Numbered from the stretch's first letter, positions 16,093 through 24,207 are shown. The stretch is 54,917 nt of DNA from Cupriavidus necator (GCF_013141915.1 NZ_SROX01000027.1:1-54917); one strand, 5' to 3'. The notes: generated by a model not told the origin, from the letters alone. Numbers and translations: made by a program.

Positions 16093-16287
16093 GTGCCGCC
16101 GAGGCGCGAGCTGTGGCGGCCGCCGCCACAGGTTACGGCACGACTCGAATTGCTATCGCGTCACTACGATGTGTGCGTTGGAAACCCCCCCGGAGGAATC
16201 CCCCGGTGGGCTGCAGAAAGATGGCCGGGCATTAGAACGCCACACCTTGGATACCACGGCGACCCGCCTTTGTGGTTCCCATTCTGA
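16093..16287 (+). CDS. Possible small hypothetical protein
   Basis: An open frame of 64 codons from a GTG at 16093, with a Pro/Trp-rich C-terminus (CVGNPPGGIPRWAAERWPGIRTPHLGYHGDPPLWFPF). No ribosome binding site and no known family. It lies directly after the terminator, and may simply be open by chance in high-GC DNA. Confidence 0.22.
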   Translation: MPPRRELWRPPPQVTARLELLSRHYDVCVGNPPGGIPRWAAERWPGIRTPHLGYHGDPPLWFPF

Positions 16288-16311
16288 TACACACACCAGG
16301 AGAGTAACGCC

Positions 16312-16407
16312 ATGCTGTTTCTTCAAATGCTGACTGAACTGTTGAAAGTTGCGGTGTATTTGCTCCGCGCGCTGGAGGTCATCCTGCGCCTGCTGGGCAT
16401 GCAATGA
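16312..16407 (+). CDS. 31-residue Leu-rich hydrophobic peptide
   Basis: ATG at 16312 follows a strong AGGAG 9 bp upstream. The product MLFLQMLTELLKVAVYLLRALEVILRLLGMQ is one amphipathic or membrane helix. The good ribosome binding site and the size resemble small membrane peptides, including type I toxin-like ones, but no antisense RNA partner can be proven from sequence alone. It is followed 82 bp later by the DUF2188 gene. Confidence 0.45.
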   Translation: MLFLQMLTELLKVAVYLLRALEVILRLLGMQ

Positions 16408-16488
16408 TGACTCGCGGTGTCGGACACAGCCGGATGGTGGCCACCGCCCTACCCGCCACAATGGATTCGCATCTTTACGGAGGCGATC

Positions 16489-16710
16489 ATGGGAAAAAAT
16501 ATCCACGTAGTGCCCAAGGACGGCGGCTGGGACGTGAGCCGCGAAGGCGGCCAGCGCGCCAGCTCGCACCATGCGACGCAGGCCGAGGCCATCGAGGCGG
16601 CCACCGCCGCGGCCAAGCGCGACAAGGTCGAGCTGCTAGTGCATGGCAAGGATGGCCAAATCCGCCTGCGCAACAGCTTCGGCAACGATCCCACCCGCTC
16701 GAAAGGCTGA
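16489..16710 (+). CDS. DUF2188 domain protein
   Basis: 73 residues, MGKNIHVVPKDGGWDVSREGGQRASSHHATQAEAIEAATAAAKRDKVELLVHGKDGQIRLRNSFGNDP. This is the full DUF2188 signature (HVVP..GGW.V..E...RAS, AEAI.AA...A, HG.DG.I). GGAGG precedes the ATG. Small cytoplasmic protein of unknown function. It sits 13 bp upstream of the ligase-like gene and is likely co-transcribed with it. Confidence 0.8.
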   Translation: MGKNIHVVPKDGGWDVSREGGQRASSHHATQAEAIEAATAAAKRDKVELLVHGKDGQIRLRNSFGNDPTRSKG

Positions 16711-16723
16711 GGGCCAGGTGCCC

Positions 16724-17353
16724 ATGCCGCCCGCCCAGGCCGCGCCGCTGGCGGCCTTCGAGCCCATGCTCCTATGCGATCGCAAGACGCTGCCGCGGAC
16801 GGGCCAGTGGCACTATGAGCTGAAATACGATGGCTACCGCGCGCTGGCCGGCACGTCGCCGGCGGCGCTGAGAACCCGCAACGGCGCGGACGCATCCCGA
16901 TGGTTCGCCGAGGTCGTCCAGAGCCTCAAGGCGCTGCCGCGCGGCGCGCACGTTCTGGACGGCGAGGTGGTGGTGCTGGACGAGTACGGCCGCCCGGACT
17001 TCGACCGGCTGCACCGGCGCGCCAGGCGGCGGGGCTATCAGCCCGGCGACGACCTGGTCGTGTACTGCGTGTTCGACCTGCTGGTCTACCGCGGCCGCGA
17101 CCTACGCGCCGAGCCTATCGAGGTCCGCCGCGAAAAGCTTCAGCAGCTTCTGGCCGAGCCGCCGCGCGGCATGCTGTGCGTTGGCACTGTGGACGATGGC
17201 CACTGGCTCTACCAGCAGGCCGTCGCGCTGCAGCTGGAGGGCATCGTAGCGAAGCGCGCCCACAGCCCCTATGTCGGCGGCCGGTCGTCGGACTGGCTCA
17301 AGATCAAGCGGCCCGGCGCCATTCCGCCCGGCCGCTTTCATCGGGCCATCTGA
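16724..17353 (+). CDS. Stand-alone ATP-dependent DNA ligase adenylation domain
   Basis: About 209 residues from ATG 16724, chosen because AGGTG precedes it and the frame further upstream overlaps the DUF2188 gene. Nucleotidyltransferase motifs are visible: I, ELKYDGYR with the AMP-accepting Lys; III-like, LDGEVVVLDEYGRPDF; IIIa, VYCVFDLLVYRGRDLR; IV, LEGIVAKR; V, WLKIK. The family seals nicks in DNA. An OB-fold domain, expected after motif V, is absent; the protein stops about 12 residues later. LigD-like LigB/C fragments of this kind occur in accessory regions. It may bind AMP and DNA but be a poor ligase alone. Confidence 0.8.
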   Translation: MPPAQAAPLAAFEPMLLCDRKTLPRTGQWHYELKYDGYRALAGTSPAALRTRNGADASRWFAEVVQSLKALPRGAHVLDGEVVVLDEYGRPDFDRLHRRARRRGYQPGDDLVVYCVFDLLVYRGRDLRAEPIEVRREKLQQLLAEPPRGMLCVGTVDDGHWLYQQAVALQLEGIVAKRAHSPYVGGRSSDWLKIKRPGAIPPGRFHRAI

Positions 17354-17497
17354 TGCACTGGTGTGCAGCACCGCGCGCGGGCCCCGCAAGTGCTTGCGAC
17401 GAAGTGCGCTTCCGACTACGCTATCTCGCTCACGGCAATGACAATAAGATGTGTGAATGTCCCTTGATGATGTCCGCTCCGTGCGTACAGGACTCCC

Positions 17498-17773
17498 ATG
17501 AGATCGCTTGAGCCTGCCCCTTGCCCACTTTGCGCCGCGTTGGCGGAGCGCGGCGAGTTGCCGAGCGGCAACGGGTTCTCGTACCGTTGCGCAACATGCG
17601 GAAATGGCGTTTTTGAGGTCGGCACGGGGGCGCTAGCTCGCATCCAGCGTGACGGCGTCCACCCAGACCTCCCCCCAACGATTCGACGGTGGCTGCAAGA
17701 GGGGCGACGGCCGCGGATCGAACTGAATGGGGGGAAGCTGAGTTCGTATTGCCTGCCTGTGGCCGGTGGCTGA
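17498..17773 (+). CDS. Small zinc-ribbon protein
   Basis: 91 residues, MRSLEPAPCPLCAALAERGELPSGNGFSYRCATCGNGVFEV, with two CxxC pairs (CPLC, CATC) 21 residues apart, suggesting one zinc ribbon. The rest has no recognised domain. The function is unknown. Confidence 0.55.
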   Translation: MRSLEPAPCPLCAALAERGELPSGNGFSYRCATCGNGVFEVGTGALARIQRDGVHPDLPPTIRRWLQEGRRPRIELNGGKLSSYCLPVAGG

Positions 17774-17877
17774 GCCCGACGTACACCAAGACAGCCGGCA
17801 TGAAAGCGGAAATCTCTGAAACTCGCCGCGCACTATCCGGACGGGCGACCCTTCACTTCACGAACTGACGGATTTCG

Positions 17878-18066
17878 ATGGAAACAGCGATTGAAATAGG
17901 GATTGCAATTCTGGTCGGCGTAGGCTTCGCCGCGTTCCTGGTGGCTTCGTTCCGAGGCGTTCTTGGCGCCGACGACATGGAAGCAATGAAGCACGCAGAC
18001 TTCGCCATCCAGGATGCAGCAAGGCGGCAAGGCGGCCAGCGCCGTGACAATCTCGGGAAACCATGA
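17878..18066 (+). CDS. Small single-pass membrane protein
   Basis: 62 residues with one N-terminal TM helix (METAIEIGIAILVGVGFAAFLVASFRGVLG) and a short charged cytoplasmic tail. No family is recognised. It lies 43 bp upstream of the XRE protein gene on the same strand. Confidence 0.45.
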   Translation: METAIEIGIAILVGVGFAAFLVASFRGVLGADDMEAMKHADFAIQDAARRQGGQRRDNLGKP

Positions 18067-18108
18067 CGTCGCGGCGCCGTGGCGCGTGCGCGGTTGCGGA
18101 ACTATCAC

Positions 18109-18435
18109 ATGGATCGCGTGCAAATCATCACCGATAACGAAGGAAGACCCGCCTTTGCCGTCATCCCCTATGCCGACTATGTGGCGCTGCGCCACCACAC
18201 TGACAAGGACTTGGTGCCGCATGCCGTGGTCACGCGTGTTCTAGTTGATGACGTGCCACCCATTCGTGCTTGGCGCGAGCACCTTGGCCTCACGCAACAG
18301 GAAGTGGCCGATCGCTTAAGCATCAGCCAGCCGGCTTTCGCCAAGCAGGAAAACGCCCCGCGGGTACGCAAGGCGACGCGCGAAAAGATCGCGGCCGCGC
18401 TGGGCATCCATGCGGCGCAGCTGGACATTACGTGA
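18109..18435 (+). CDS. XRE-family HTH protein with antitoxin-like N-terminus
   Basis: 108 residues from ATG 18109. The N-terminal part MDRVQIITDNEGRPAFAVIPYADYVAL resembles the PHD/YefM-like opening of some antitoxins. The C-terminal part AWREHLGLTQQEVADRLSISQPAFAKQENAPRVRKATREKIAAALGI is a complete XRE helix-turn-helix. HTH antitoxins of this form usually pair with a RelE-like toxin, but no toxin gene is seen beside it, so it is either an orphan antitoxin or a plain regulator. Confidence 0.75.
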   Translation: MDRVQIITDNEGRPAFAVIPYADYVALRHHTDKDLVPHAVVTRVLVDDVPPIRAWREHLGLTQQEVADRLSISQPAFAKQENAPRVRKATREKIAAALGIHAAQLDIT

Positions 18436-18461
18436 ACGGCCCCGGCCGGCGAGGAGATACC

Positions 18462-18776
18462 ATGGACGACCTGCATTCCCGCGAAGGCACGCAGGATCTG
18501 ATCGCCCGGCTGCGCGCCAGCGAGGCGGGCGCCGAGAGCCCGCACTGGCGCCGCGTCCATGCCGCCAATGTGCAGGCCGCCATCGAGCTGCTGAACGCCT
18601 ACACCGACCGGCATGCCCGCGCGGGCGCGTTGGATCTGGTTGCCGACCTTCGCGCCAGGATGGCCGGCGTCCCGTACTACGACTGGTGCCGCGTCGAAGT
18701 CGCGACGCTGCAGGCGGCCGGCGATCTGCTGGAAACGTATCTGAACGAAGCCGGCCCGCTGAAGCGCGGCCGATAG
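18462..18776 (+). CDS. Hypothetical protein made of two ~45-residue repeats
   Basis: 104 residues from ATG 18462, with GAGGAG 7 bp upstream. Two halves align: TQDLIARLRASEAGAESPHWRRVHAANVQAAIELLNAYTDRHARAG and ALDLVADLRARMAGVPYYDWCRVEVATLQAAGDLLETYLNEAG. Each looks like a pair of helices. No family is recognised. It lies 26 bp after the XRE gene and may be in its operon. Confidence 0.6.
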   Translation: MDDLHSREGTQDLIARLRASEAGAESPHWRRVHAANVQAAIELLNAYTDRHARAGALDLVADLRARMAGVPYYDWCRVEVATLQAAGDLLETYLNEAGPLKRGR

Positions 18777-18846
18777 ACAGAACGCCCCCAGGGCACCTGC
18801 GCCACCGCGCCCCGCACCGGCCGGCCGCCGGGACCAGAGAAAGCCC

Positions 18847-19053
18847 ATGAACAAAGAAGAAGAAATCAGCCTAAAAATGCGCTTGGTGAACGAGCGCCTG
18901 CAACAGATATCCGTCCTGACTGGTCAGATGGCCATGGTAGGGACCGCAGAATCGGGAAATGAACGGTTCGCCGCCTTGATGCAGGACTTCGACCGGATGC
19001 TAGACCTCTCCGAAAACCTGATCCGACAGTGGGATGCATTGAAGGCGGGGTAG
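18847..19053 (+). CDS. Small coiled-coil-like hypothetical protein
   Basis: 68 residues, MNKEEEISLKMRLVNERLQQISVLTGQMAMVGTAESGNERFAALMQDFDRMLDLSENLIRQWDALKAG, largely helical. GAGA precedes the ATG. A strong terminator follows 22 bp after the stop, which supports it as a real gene. The function is unknown. Confidence 0.5.
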   Translation: MNKEEEISLKMRLVNERLQQISVLTGQMAMVGTAESGNERFAALMQDFDRMLDLSENLIRQWDALKAG

Positions 19054-19074
19054 TCGCCTGAATCGATTCCGCCG

Positions 19075-19095
19075 GCCGCCCGATGGCGGCTTTTT
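19075..19095 (+). terminator. Intrinsic terminator
   Basis: GCCGCC (19075-19080), tetraloop CGAT, GGCGGC (19085-19090), then TTTTT. It ends the transcript of the gene at 18847. Confidence 0.8.
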
Positions 19096-19181
19096 CATGG
19101 GAGCCGCCGGTATGCGACCGGGCGGAGGAAAACGCCCCAATCGGGGAAATCGGGGTGGGGAATAACGGGATCAAAACCCAC

Positions 19182-19442
19182 ATGAAATGCCAATGCGACT
19201 GCTGCGACTACTTCACGTTGGACACTAAAGGCCATTGGGAAATCTGCCCGGTTTGCTTCTGGGAGGATGAGGCCTGGGGACTCAACAAACCGGACCACGA
19301 ATCCGGTGCCAACCATGGCCTGACGTTGCGGCAGGCGCGCGAGAACTTTGCCCGCTTGGGGGCCTCCAGCGCGCGGTGGCTCCAGCATGTGCTGCCGGCA
19401 GAAGCTCGCGGCCGGTTCCCCCAGGCGGCGCGAACGCTATGA
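19182..19442 (+). CDS. CPCC-family cysteine-rich protein
   Basis: 86 residues from ATG 19182; an in-frame ATG at 19083 lies in the preceding terminator and is unlikely. The protein MKCQCDCCDYFTLDTKGHWEICPVCFWEDE... matches the CPCC cysteine-rich family: CxCC, then GxxEICPVCFWEDD and a Asn-His/Leu-Arg-Gln-Ala-Arg-x-Asn-Phe motif (NHGLTLRQARENF). It is probably a small zinc-binding protein; such genes are common in accessory regions and near polymorphic toxins as candidate immunity genes. A terminator follows 9 bp later. Confidence 0.75.
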   Translation: MKCQCDCCDYFTLDTKGHWEICPVCFWEDEAWGLNKPDHESGANHGLTLRQARENFARLGASSARWLQHVLPAEARGRFPQAARTL

Positions 19443-19451
19443 CGCCGTAAA

Positions 19452-19473
19452 GCCGCCCGCGGGCGGCTTTTTT
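19452..19473 (+). terminator. Intrinsic terminator
   Basis: GCCGCCCG directly followed by CGGGCGGC (19452-19467), then six T. It ends the CPCC gene transcript. Confidence 0.8.
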
Positions 19474-19656
19474 ATGGGTGGCGCCTTTGCCGATAACTGT
19501 TGTTTTCGGCACGGCGGACAAAGCAACCTGGCCGAAGCCCGTGCGTCACCGCATGCCGGCGCCCCCCCAGGAACCGCACCGACGCAGCTATCAGATAGCT
19601 ACTTAGTACCATACGGTGCTAGTTTAGGCACGTGTGTGTCTTATGGGCGAGATGAT
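19474..19656. other. Intergenic region upstream of the SOS promoter
   Basis: About 180 bp with no recognised gene between the CPCC terminator and the LexA box. Confidence 0.4.
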
Positions 19657-19676
19657 TACTGTACGGATATACAGTA
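19657..19676 (+). promoter_or_regulatory. LexA (SOS) box of the imuA-imuB-dnaE2 operon
   Basis: TACTGTACGGATATACAGTA contains a perfect CTGT-N8-ACAG LexA core at 19659-19674. A TACACT hexamer overlapping its right edge could be the -10 element. It lies 23 bp before the imuA ATG. The operon it controlled is now separated from it by 26.7 kb of inserted DNA. Confidence 0.88.
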
Positions 19677-19699
19677 CACTGGCTAACAGGAACCCTGTC

Positions 19700-19760
19700 A
19701 TGCCAGTTCTCGACCCTGAAACCATCCATCCAGCACTGTGGCGCGCCTCCCAGCTTGCCC
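19700..19760 (+). pseudogene. imuA: imuA 5' fragment (first 20 codons)
   Basis: ATG at 19700 with AGGA upstream begins MPVLDPETIHPALWRASQLA, the conserved opening of ImuA. The frame is cut after codon 20 plus one base by the IS1071 composite. It continues in frame at 46431 once the duplicated TGCCC is counted once, giving 234 residues. ImuA is the RecA/SulA-like partner of ImuB and DnaE2 in SOS mutagenesis. Confidence 0.9.
19756..19760 (+). repeat. Outer target-site duplication TGCCC (left copy)
   Basis: TGCCC just before the left IS1071, repeated at 46426-46430 just after the right IS1071. Five-bp duplications are the Tn3-family norm. Confidence 0.88.
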
Positions 19761-22700
19761 GGGGTCTCCTCGTTTTCAGTGCAATAAGTGACGGTACGCA
19801 AAGCTAGCACTGGCGCGGGGGTGGTCTGGGTAGACCGTTGATTTCATTGACTTTCCTGTTCGCTTTGTAAACGGGTATGGTGGCCTCCCACTTTTGAGGT
19901 TCACGATGCAGGGTTGGCACACAACGTTTTTGGGGATGCGTGGGCTCCCCCGCGATATCAGCGACTTCGAGATGAAGGCATTTTTCACCTTCGATGGTGC
20001 CGAGCGCGACGCAATCAATGCACGCCGAGGTGATTCCCACAAGCTTGGTCTGGCGCTCCATATTGGTTTCCTGCGCATGAGTGGGCGTTTGCTCGGTGCC
20101 TTTCGGGTAATTCCAGTAGCCTTGTGGCGCCACCTTGGCAACGAGCTTGGCATTGCAGCACCAGAAGTCGCCTCGCTGAGAGCCATGTATGAACGCGGGC
20201 GCACGCTATTCGATCACCAACAAGTAGCCTGCACGGTCCTTGGATTCCAGTGGATGAGCGAGCACCAGCGCCGCTCACTGGTACGTGAACTGCGCGACGA
20301 AGTGGCGCGCTGCGCCGACCGCGATCAGCTACTCGTGCGGGCGCGTCAATGGCTGTACAAGAACAAGCTGGTGATCGTGCACGAGCGGGCAATTCGGACA
20401 CTGATTGCGGCGGCACTTGCCCAGCTTGAAGTTGAAACAGGCACCGCCATCGCCGCCAGCGTTGATCCAGCAACACTTGATCGCTGGCGAGCCTCAGTTT
20501 CAGAGCTGCGCCCAGATGGACAAACCCAGCAGAGTTGGCTATGGGCTGCACCGGCGAAACACTCAACCCGCCAAATCAGCGAGGTACTGGAGCGCATCGA
20601 CCTGCTTTACACGCTGGACGTTCATAAGCACCTGGCAGACATCCCCGATCTCATCTTGCGCCGCTACGCGCGCCGACTTGTCTCCAGGCCGCCCTCAGCC
20701 GGAGCCAAGATCAAAGAGCCAGCGCGCACCGTGGAGGTCGCATGCTTTCTTCGGTATTGCCTGTTCACCACCACAGACCAGTTGATCCTTATGGTGCAGC
20801 GCCGGATCGCCGATCTGTGGCGTCAGGCTGCCGCCGATGTCCCCGCTACCGTCAATTGGGCCGCAATGTACAAAACGCTGCTCGGCGAACTTGTTGCCTT
20901 GAGCGCGCAAGGTGCGGTGCCAGATGCTGAGTTGCGTGCCCGTCTTGAAGCCTTGATCACCGAAACCCAGAAACGCAAACCACCGAGCAGGGCCTCCCTG
21001 GTCCGCGAGGGATTGATTGATGGAATTCGCCCCGTGCGGTCGTTGCTCGTCGCCATTGCAAAGCTGCCCTGGCAGGCCACCGGCGAGCATCCTGCCATCG
21101 AGTACCTTGCCAAGCTGCAAGCTTTATATCTCAAAGGATCCAGAAAGCTGCCAGTTGAAGTGGTGGCACCAAGTCTGGGAATGATCTGGCAGGTTTCGAT
21201 CTCCAGCCCAGACCGGGAACGGGCGTTTCAGGCGTTGGAGGTGGCCACCCTGTTTGCCCTGCGCCGCGCGGTGCGCAATGGCTCGGTCTGGATTGAGCAC
21301 AGCCTGAGCTTTCGGGGTCGTGCGCGCTTGTTCTTCACGGACGAGCGTTGGCAGGCAGAGTCCAAGAAACACTATGCCCGTCTATCGTTACCCAGCAAGG
21401 CTGCCACTTTCTTGAAGCCTTTGCTGGCCAGAGTAACTGCCGGTGTCGATGCGGTGGCCGCTGCAGCCCGCAGTGGCGTACTGCGCGTGGATGATGAACT
21501 CCATTTGTCGCCATTGCCCGCAGAGGACGAAGACCCAGAAGTGACCAAGCTGCGCGCGGCTTTGGATCACCGCATCGGTGAGGTTCAATTGCCGGAAGTG
21601 ATTCTGGCCGTTGACGCCCAGGTGCGCTTTAGCTGGATCATGCTCGGACGTGAGCCGCGCTCTACCGACGAGCTGCTGATGGTCTATGCCGGCATCATGG
21701 CCCACGGCACCAGTCTGACTGCGGTCGAATGCGCGCGCATGATTCCGCAATTGTCTGCCACCAGCATTCGCCAGGCCATGCGCTGGGCGCGGGACGAACG
21801 GCGTCTGAGCCAGGCCTGCCAGGCTGTGCTGGAATTCATGCAGCGACACCCGATTGCCGCCACCTGGGGGCGGTCCGATTTGGCATCTTCTGACATGATG
21901 AGCATGGAGACCACCAAACGGGTGTGGCAAGCCCGGCTTGATCCTCGGCGCAACACACCTTCCATTGGAATCTACTCCCATGTAAAAGACCGGTGGGGCA
22001 TCTTCCATGCGCAGCCCTTTGTGCTCAATGAGCGCCAGGCGGGCGTGGCCATTGAAGGTGTCATCCGCCAAGAAAAGCTGGAGACCAGCCAGCTTGCTGT
22101 GGATACCCATGGCTACACCGACTTTGCCATGTCACATGCCCGTTTGCTTGGTTTTGATCTTTGCCCGCGGTTGAAGGAACTCAAACAGCGCCACCTCTTT
22201 GTGCCACGCGGCACCAAAGTGCCCGCAGAAATCGCTGCGGTGTGCGAAGCCAATGTCGACGTCGCTTTGATCGAAAAGCATTGGGATAGTCTGGTGCACC
22301 TGGCAGCCTCGGTCATGAGCGGACATGCCAGTGCGGTGGCAGCTCTTGCGCGGTTCGGTTCTGCCGCCCAGGGCGATCCAATCTATGAGGCTGGCGTGCA
22401 ATTGGGGCGGTTGCTGCGTACGGCGTTTTTGGCTGACTACTTTGTCAAGGACGCTTTCAGGAACGAGTTGCGCCGGGTGCTCAATCGGGGCGAGGCTGTT
22501 AACGCCCTCAAGCGCGCCATTTATACCGGCCGGATCAGCCCGGCGCAGGCCAAACGTGTCGATGAAATGCAGGCTGTGGCCGATGCGTTGAGCCTGATGG
22601 CCAACATCGTGATGGCGTGGAATACCTCACAGATGCAGGCGGTCCTGGATCGCTGGTCGAACCGCCGCCAGGTCATTCCACCGGAACTGATCGGGAAGAT

Positions 22701-22964
22701 TGCGCCCACCAGGCTGGAGAGCATCAACTTGCGGGGTGTGTTTCGCTTCCCGGTTGACCGCTATGCTGACCAAATCCTGCCTTCGCGGCCAAATGCATCG
22801 ATAACTGGCACCAATGGATGAAACCGACCACGGTTTGACGCCACGAATCGCAGATTTGAAAGTGAACAGGAAAGTCAATGAAATCAACGATCTACCAACA
22901 CCACCTCCGCGCCAGTGCTAGCTTTTCGTACCGTCACTTATTGCACTGAAAACGAGGAGACCCC
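19761..22964 (+). mobile_element. IS1071, left copy
   Basis: 3204 bp, the known IS1071 length, with near-identical terminal inverted repeats of about 110 bp (19761-19870 and 22855-22964). Each begins GGGGTCTCCTCGTTTTCAGT at the outer edge. It encodes only a Tn3-family transposase. The left flank is TGCCC and the right flank AAGTA, so this copy has no duplication of its own. Confidence 0.97.
19906..22821 (+). CDS. tnpA: IS1071 Tn3-family transposase (left copy)
   Basis: 971 residues from ATG 19906 (MQGWHTTFLGMRGLPRDISDFEMKAFFTFDGAERDAIN), the standard IS1071 TnpA length. The N-terminal DUF4158 region is followed by the DDE catalytic domain. The C-terminal half has LAVDTHGYTDFAMSHARLLGFDLCPRLKELKQRHLF and EKHWDSLVHLAASVMSGHASAVAALARFGS, typical of Tn3 transposases. 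It catalyses replicative transposition to cointegrates. It is identical in translation to the copy at 43367-46282. A TTG four codons upstream is a possible alternative start. Confidence 0.96.
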   Translation: MQGWHTTFLGMRGLPRDISDFEMKAFFTFDGAERDAINARRGDSHKLGLALHIGFLRMSGRLLGAFRVIPVALWRHLGNELGIAAPEVASLRAMYERGRTLFDHQQVACTVLGFQWMSEHQRRSLVRELRDEVARCADRDQLLVRARQWLYKNKLVIVHERAIRTLIAAALAQLEVETGTAIAASVDPATLDRWRASVSELRPDGQTQQSWLWAAPAKHSTRQISEVLERIDLLYTLDVHKHLADIPDLILRRYARRLVSRPPSAGAKIKEPARTVEVACFLRYCLFTTTDQLILMVQRRIADLWRQAAADVPATVNWAAMYKTLLGELVALSAQGAVPDAELRARLEALITETQKRKPPSRASLVREGLIDGIRPVRSLLVAIAKLPWQATGEHPAIEYLAKLQALYLKGSRKLPVEVVAPSLGMIWQVSISSPDRERAFQALEVATLFALRRAVRNGSVWIEHSLSFRGRARLFFTDERWQAESKKHYARLSLPSKAATFLKPLLARVTAGVDAVAAAARSGVLRVDDELHLSPLPAEDEDPEVTKLRAALDHRIGEVQLPEVILAVDAQVRFSWIMLGREPRSTDELLMVYAGIMAHGTSLTAVECARMIPQLSATSIRQAMRWARDERRLSQACQAVLEFMQRHPIAATWGRSDLASSDMMSMETTKRVWQARLDPRRNTPSIGIYSHVKDRWGIFHAQPFVLNERQAGVAIEGVIRQEKLETSQLAVDTHGYTDFAMSHARLLGFDLCPRLKELKQRHLFVPRGTKVPAEIAAVCEANVDVALIEKHWDSLVHLAASVMSGHASAVAALARFGSAAQGDPIYEAGVQLGRLLRTAFLADYFVKDAFRNELRRVLNRGEAVNALKRAIYTGRISPAQAKRVDEMQAVADALSLMANIVMAWNTSQMQAVLDRWSNRRQVIPPELIGKIAPTRLESINLRGVFRFPVDRYADQILPSRPNASITGTNG

Positions 22965-23061
22965 AAGTACCGCCTCGCTCAGCGACGCGCAGTTCGATGC
23001 GCTGGTGCTGGGCCTGCCTTGGCAGCGCCTTGGCGACGGTGGTGTCATCACCGTGGTCTGA
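22965..23061 (+). pseudogene. tnpB: IS66-family tnpB 3' half
   Basis: Starts with the AAGTA duplication, then codons for TASLSDAQFDALVLGLPWQ... GGVITVV and a stop at 23059-23061, the normal end of IS66 TnpB. Its 5' half lies 20 kb away at 42981-43221. Joining the two with AAGTA counted once gives a 110-residue uninterrupted protein. Confidence 0.9.
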
Positions 23062-23142
23062 CTCTGAAGAGCAGACCGGCGCTTGCCAATTGGGGCATGC
23101 GCCAATGGTGCGCATGTGCCAGTGCTGGCACAGTGGATGCCC

Positions 23143-23584
23143 ATGGTGGTCGAGCCTCAATCCCTGCAGAGCCTGAGCGCAGAAGAGCTGCGTGAGCTGA
23201 CCACGCGCCTCATGACGCAGTTGCGCCACCAGAGCGCGTTGCTGGACAAACTCACGCACAAGATGCGCTCTTGAAGCGCATGAAGTTTGCCGCTTAGTCC
23301 GAGCGCTTCAACCCCGAGCAGAAGAGCCTACTTGAAGACGAGATCGAGGCCGACCTGGCGGCCGTGGCCACGGAGATCGATGCGCTGCAGGAAGCGCAGG
23401 CACCAGCCAAGCTGGAAGAGAAGAAGGTTCCCAAGCGCGCGCCGCTGCCAGCAAACCTGCCGCGTCGCGAGATCCGCCACGAGCCCGAGTCCACCCTGTG
23501 CCAGTGCGGCTGCCAGATGAAGCGCGTCGGCGAGGACGTGGCCGAGAAGCTGGACTACGTGCCCGGTGTGTTCACGGTGGAGCT
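23143..23584 (+). pseudogene. tnpC: IS66-family transposase tnpC, frameshifted and truncated
   Basis: Begins MVVEPQSLQSLSAEELRELTTRLMTQLRHQSALLDKLTHKM, the TnpC leucine-zipper N-terminus. A one-base loss near 23265 shifts the frame; the next frame reads LKRMKFAA, then an amber codon where Gln is expected, then SERFNPEQKSLLEDEIEADLAAV and the zinc-binding CQCGCQMKRVGEDVAEKLDYVPGVFTVE. Homology stops near 23584, before the DDE catalytic domain, so the gene is dead. Confidence 0.85.
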
Positions 23585-24120
23585 GCGTATTTCGGGCTTC
23601 TTGGACATCAAGTTCGACACCGTTGACATAGTGTTCGGCACCTCAGCCAACGAACTTCACCGGCCACCCTGTCTAGAACCCCCGAGGCCCACCGATTGTT
23701 TGAAGAGGCTGGCGATACGTAGGCCGCCGGCGATCCTTTCTTGATGGCTAGCTGACCCCCAGCTCCAAGGCTAGACTTCAGGAATCGGCCATTTGCAGTC
23801 ACACGATCGGCCACGAAATCACCAAGCCAACGGCCGGTCTCTAAGCACAGCTGCCGTAGGCCGCAACGGCCCAGACGCCTTCGGCGCGGGTGCAGCACTG
23901 GACGCGGACCTCGATACAGCCGGGATCGTCGGTGCGGATAAAGAACTGGAACCGCCCGAAGGTCACGAAGGCCATCGCCAGGGCTCGGGCCTCGCTGCTC
24001 GTGCACATCCCCTCGCGGCGGCGCTAAACAGGTTTGAAGCCGTCAGCACCATCGCGGCCGGGTCGAGTCGACTCAAGCAGTGGCGTCGTCGCGAGCCTCC
24101 TCGCGAGCCAAGCGAGAGAT
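23585..24120. other. Junction and intergenic DNA after the IS66 remnant
   Basis: The sequence abruptly loses IS66 homology near 23584, which suggests a deletion or recombination junction. Apart from one short leftward open frame at 23841-24008, I see no gene. Longer open frames here are Arg/Pro-rich and look non-coding. Confidence 0.4.
23841..24008 (-). CDS. Possible 55-residue protein
   Basis: MCTSSEARALAMAFVTFGRFQFFIRTDDPGCIEVRVQCCTRAEGVWAVAAYGSCA, from an ATG with an in-frame stop five codons upstream. The composition looks protein-like (FGRFQFFIRTDDPGCIEV), but no ribosome binding site at a proper distance and no family is recognised. It may be a remnant. Confidence 0.3.
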   Translation of the reverse strand: MCTSSEARALAMAFVTFGRFQFFIRTDDPGCIEVRVQCCTRAEGVWAVAAYGSCA

Positions 24121-24130
24121 TGGTATTGCA

Positions 24131-24149
24131 AATGCGAACGCTTCGCATT
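24131..24149 (+). promoter_or_regulatory. Fur-box-like palindrome upstream of iron uptake genes
   Basis: AATGCGAACGCTTCGCATT has perfect 8-bp arms around a 3-bp centre. The 19-bp size and AATGCGAA...TTCGCATT arms resemble Fur sites of Gram-negative bacteria. It lies 59 bp before the cupredoxin gene and is followed by AT-rich DNA. Iron repression is inferred from this and the FTR1 gene downstream. Confidence 0.6.
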
Positions 24150-24207
24150 AGCATAACGACATCAACCCTCAGCCCCAGCCGTCTCGAAGCCTCTGAAGGA
24201 ACAGACC

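Noticed and set aside
20015..22401. Antisense frames inside IS1071 (and their duplicates in the right copy)
   Set aside because: They are shadows of tnpA; IS1071 is known to encode only the transposase.
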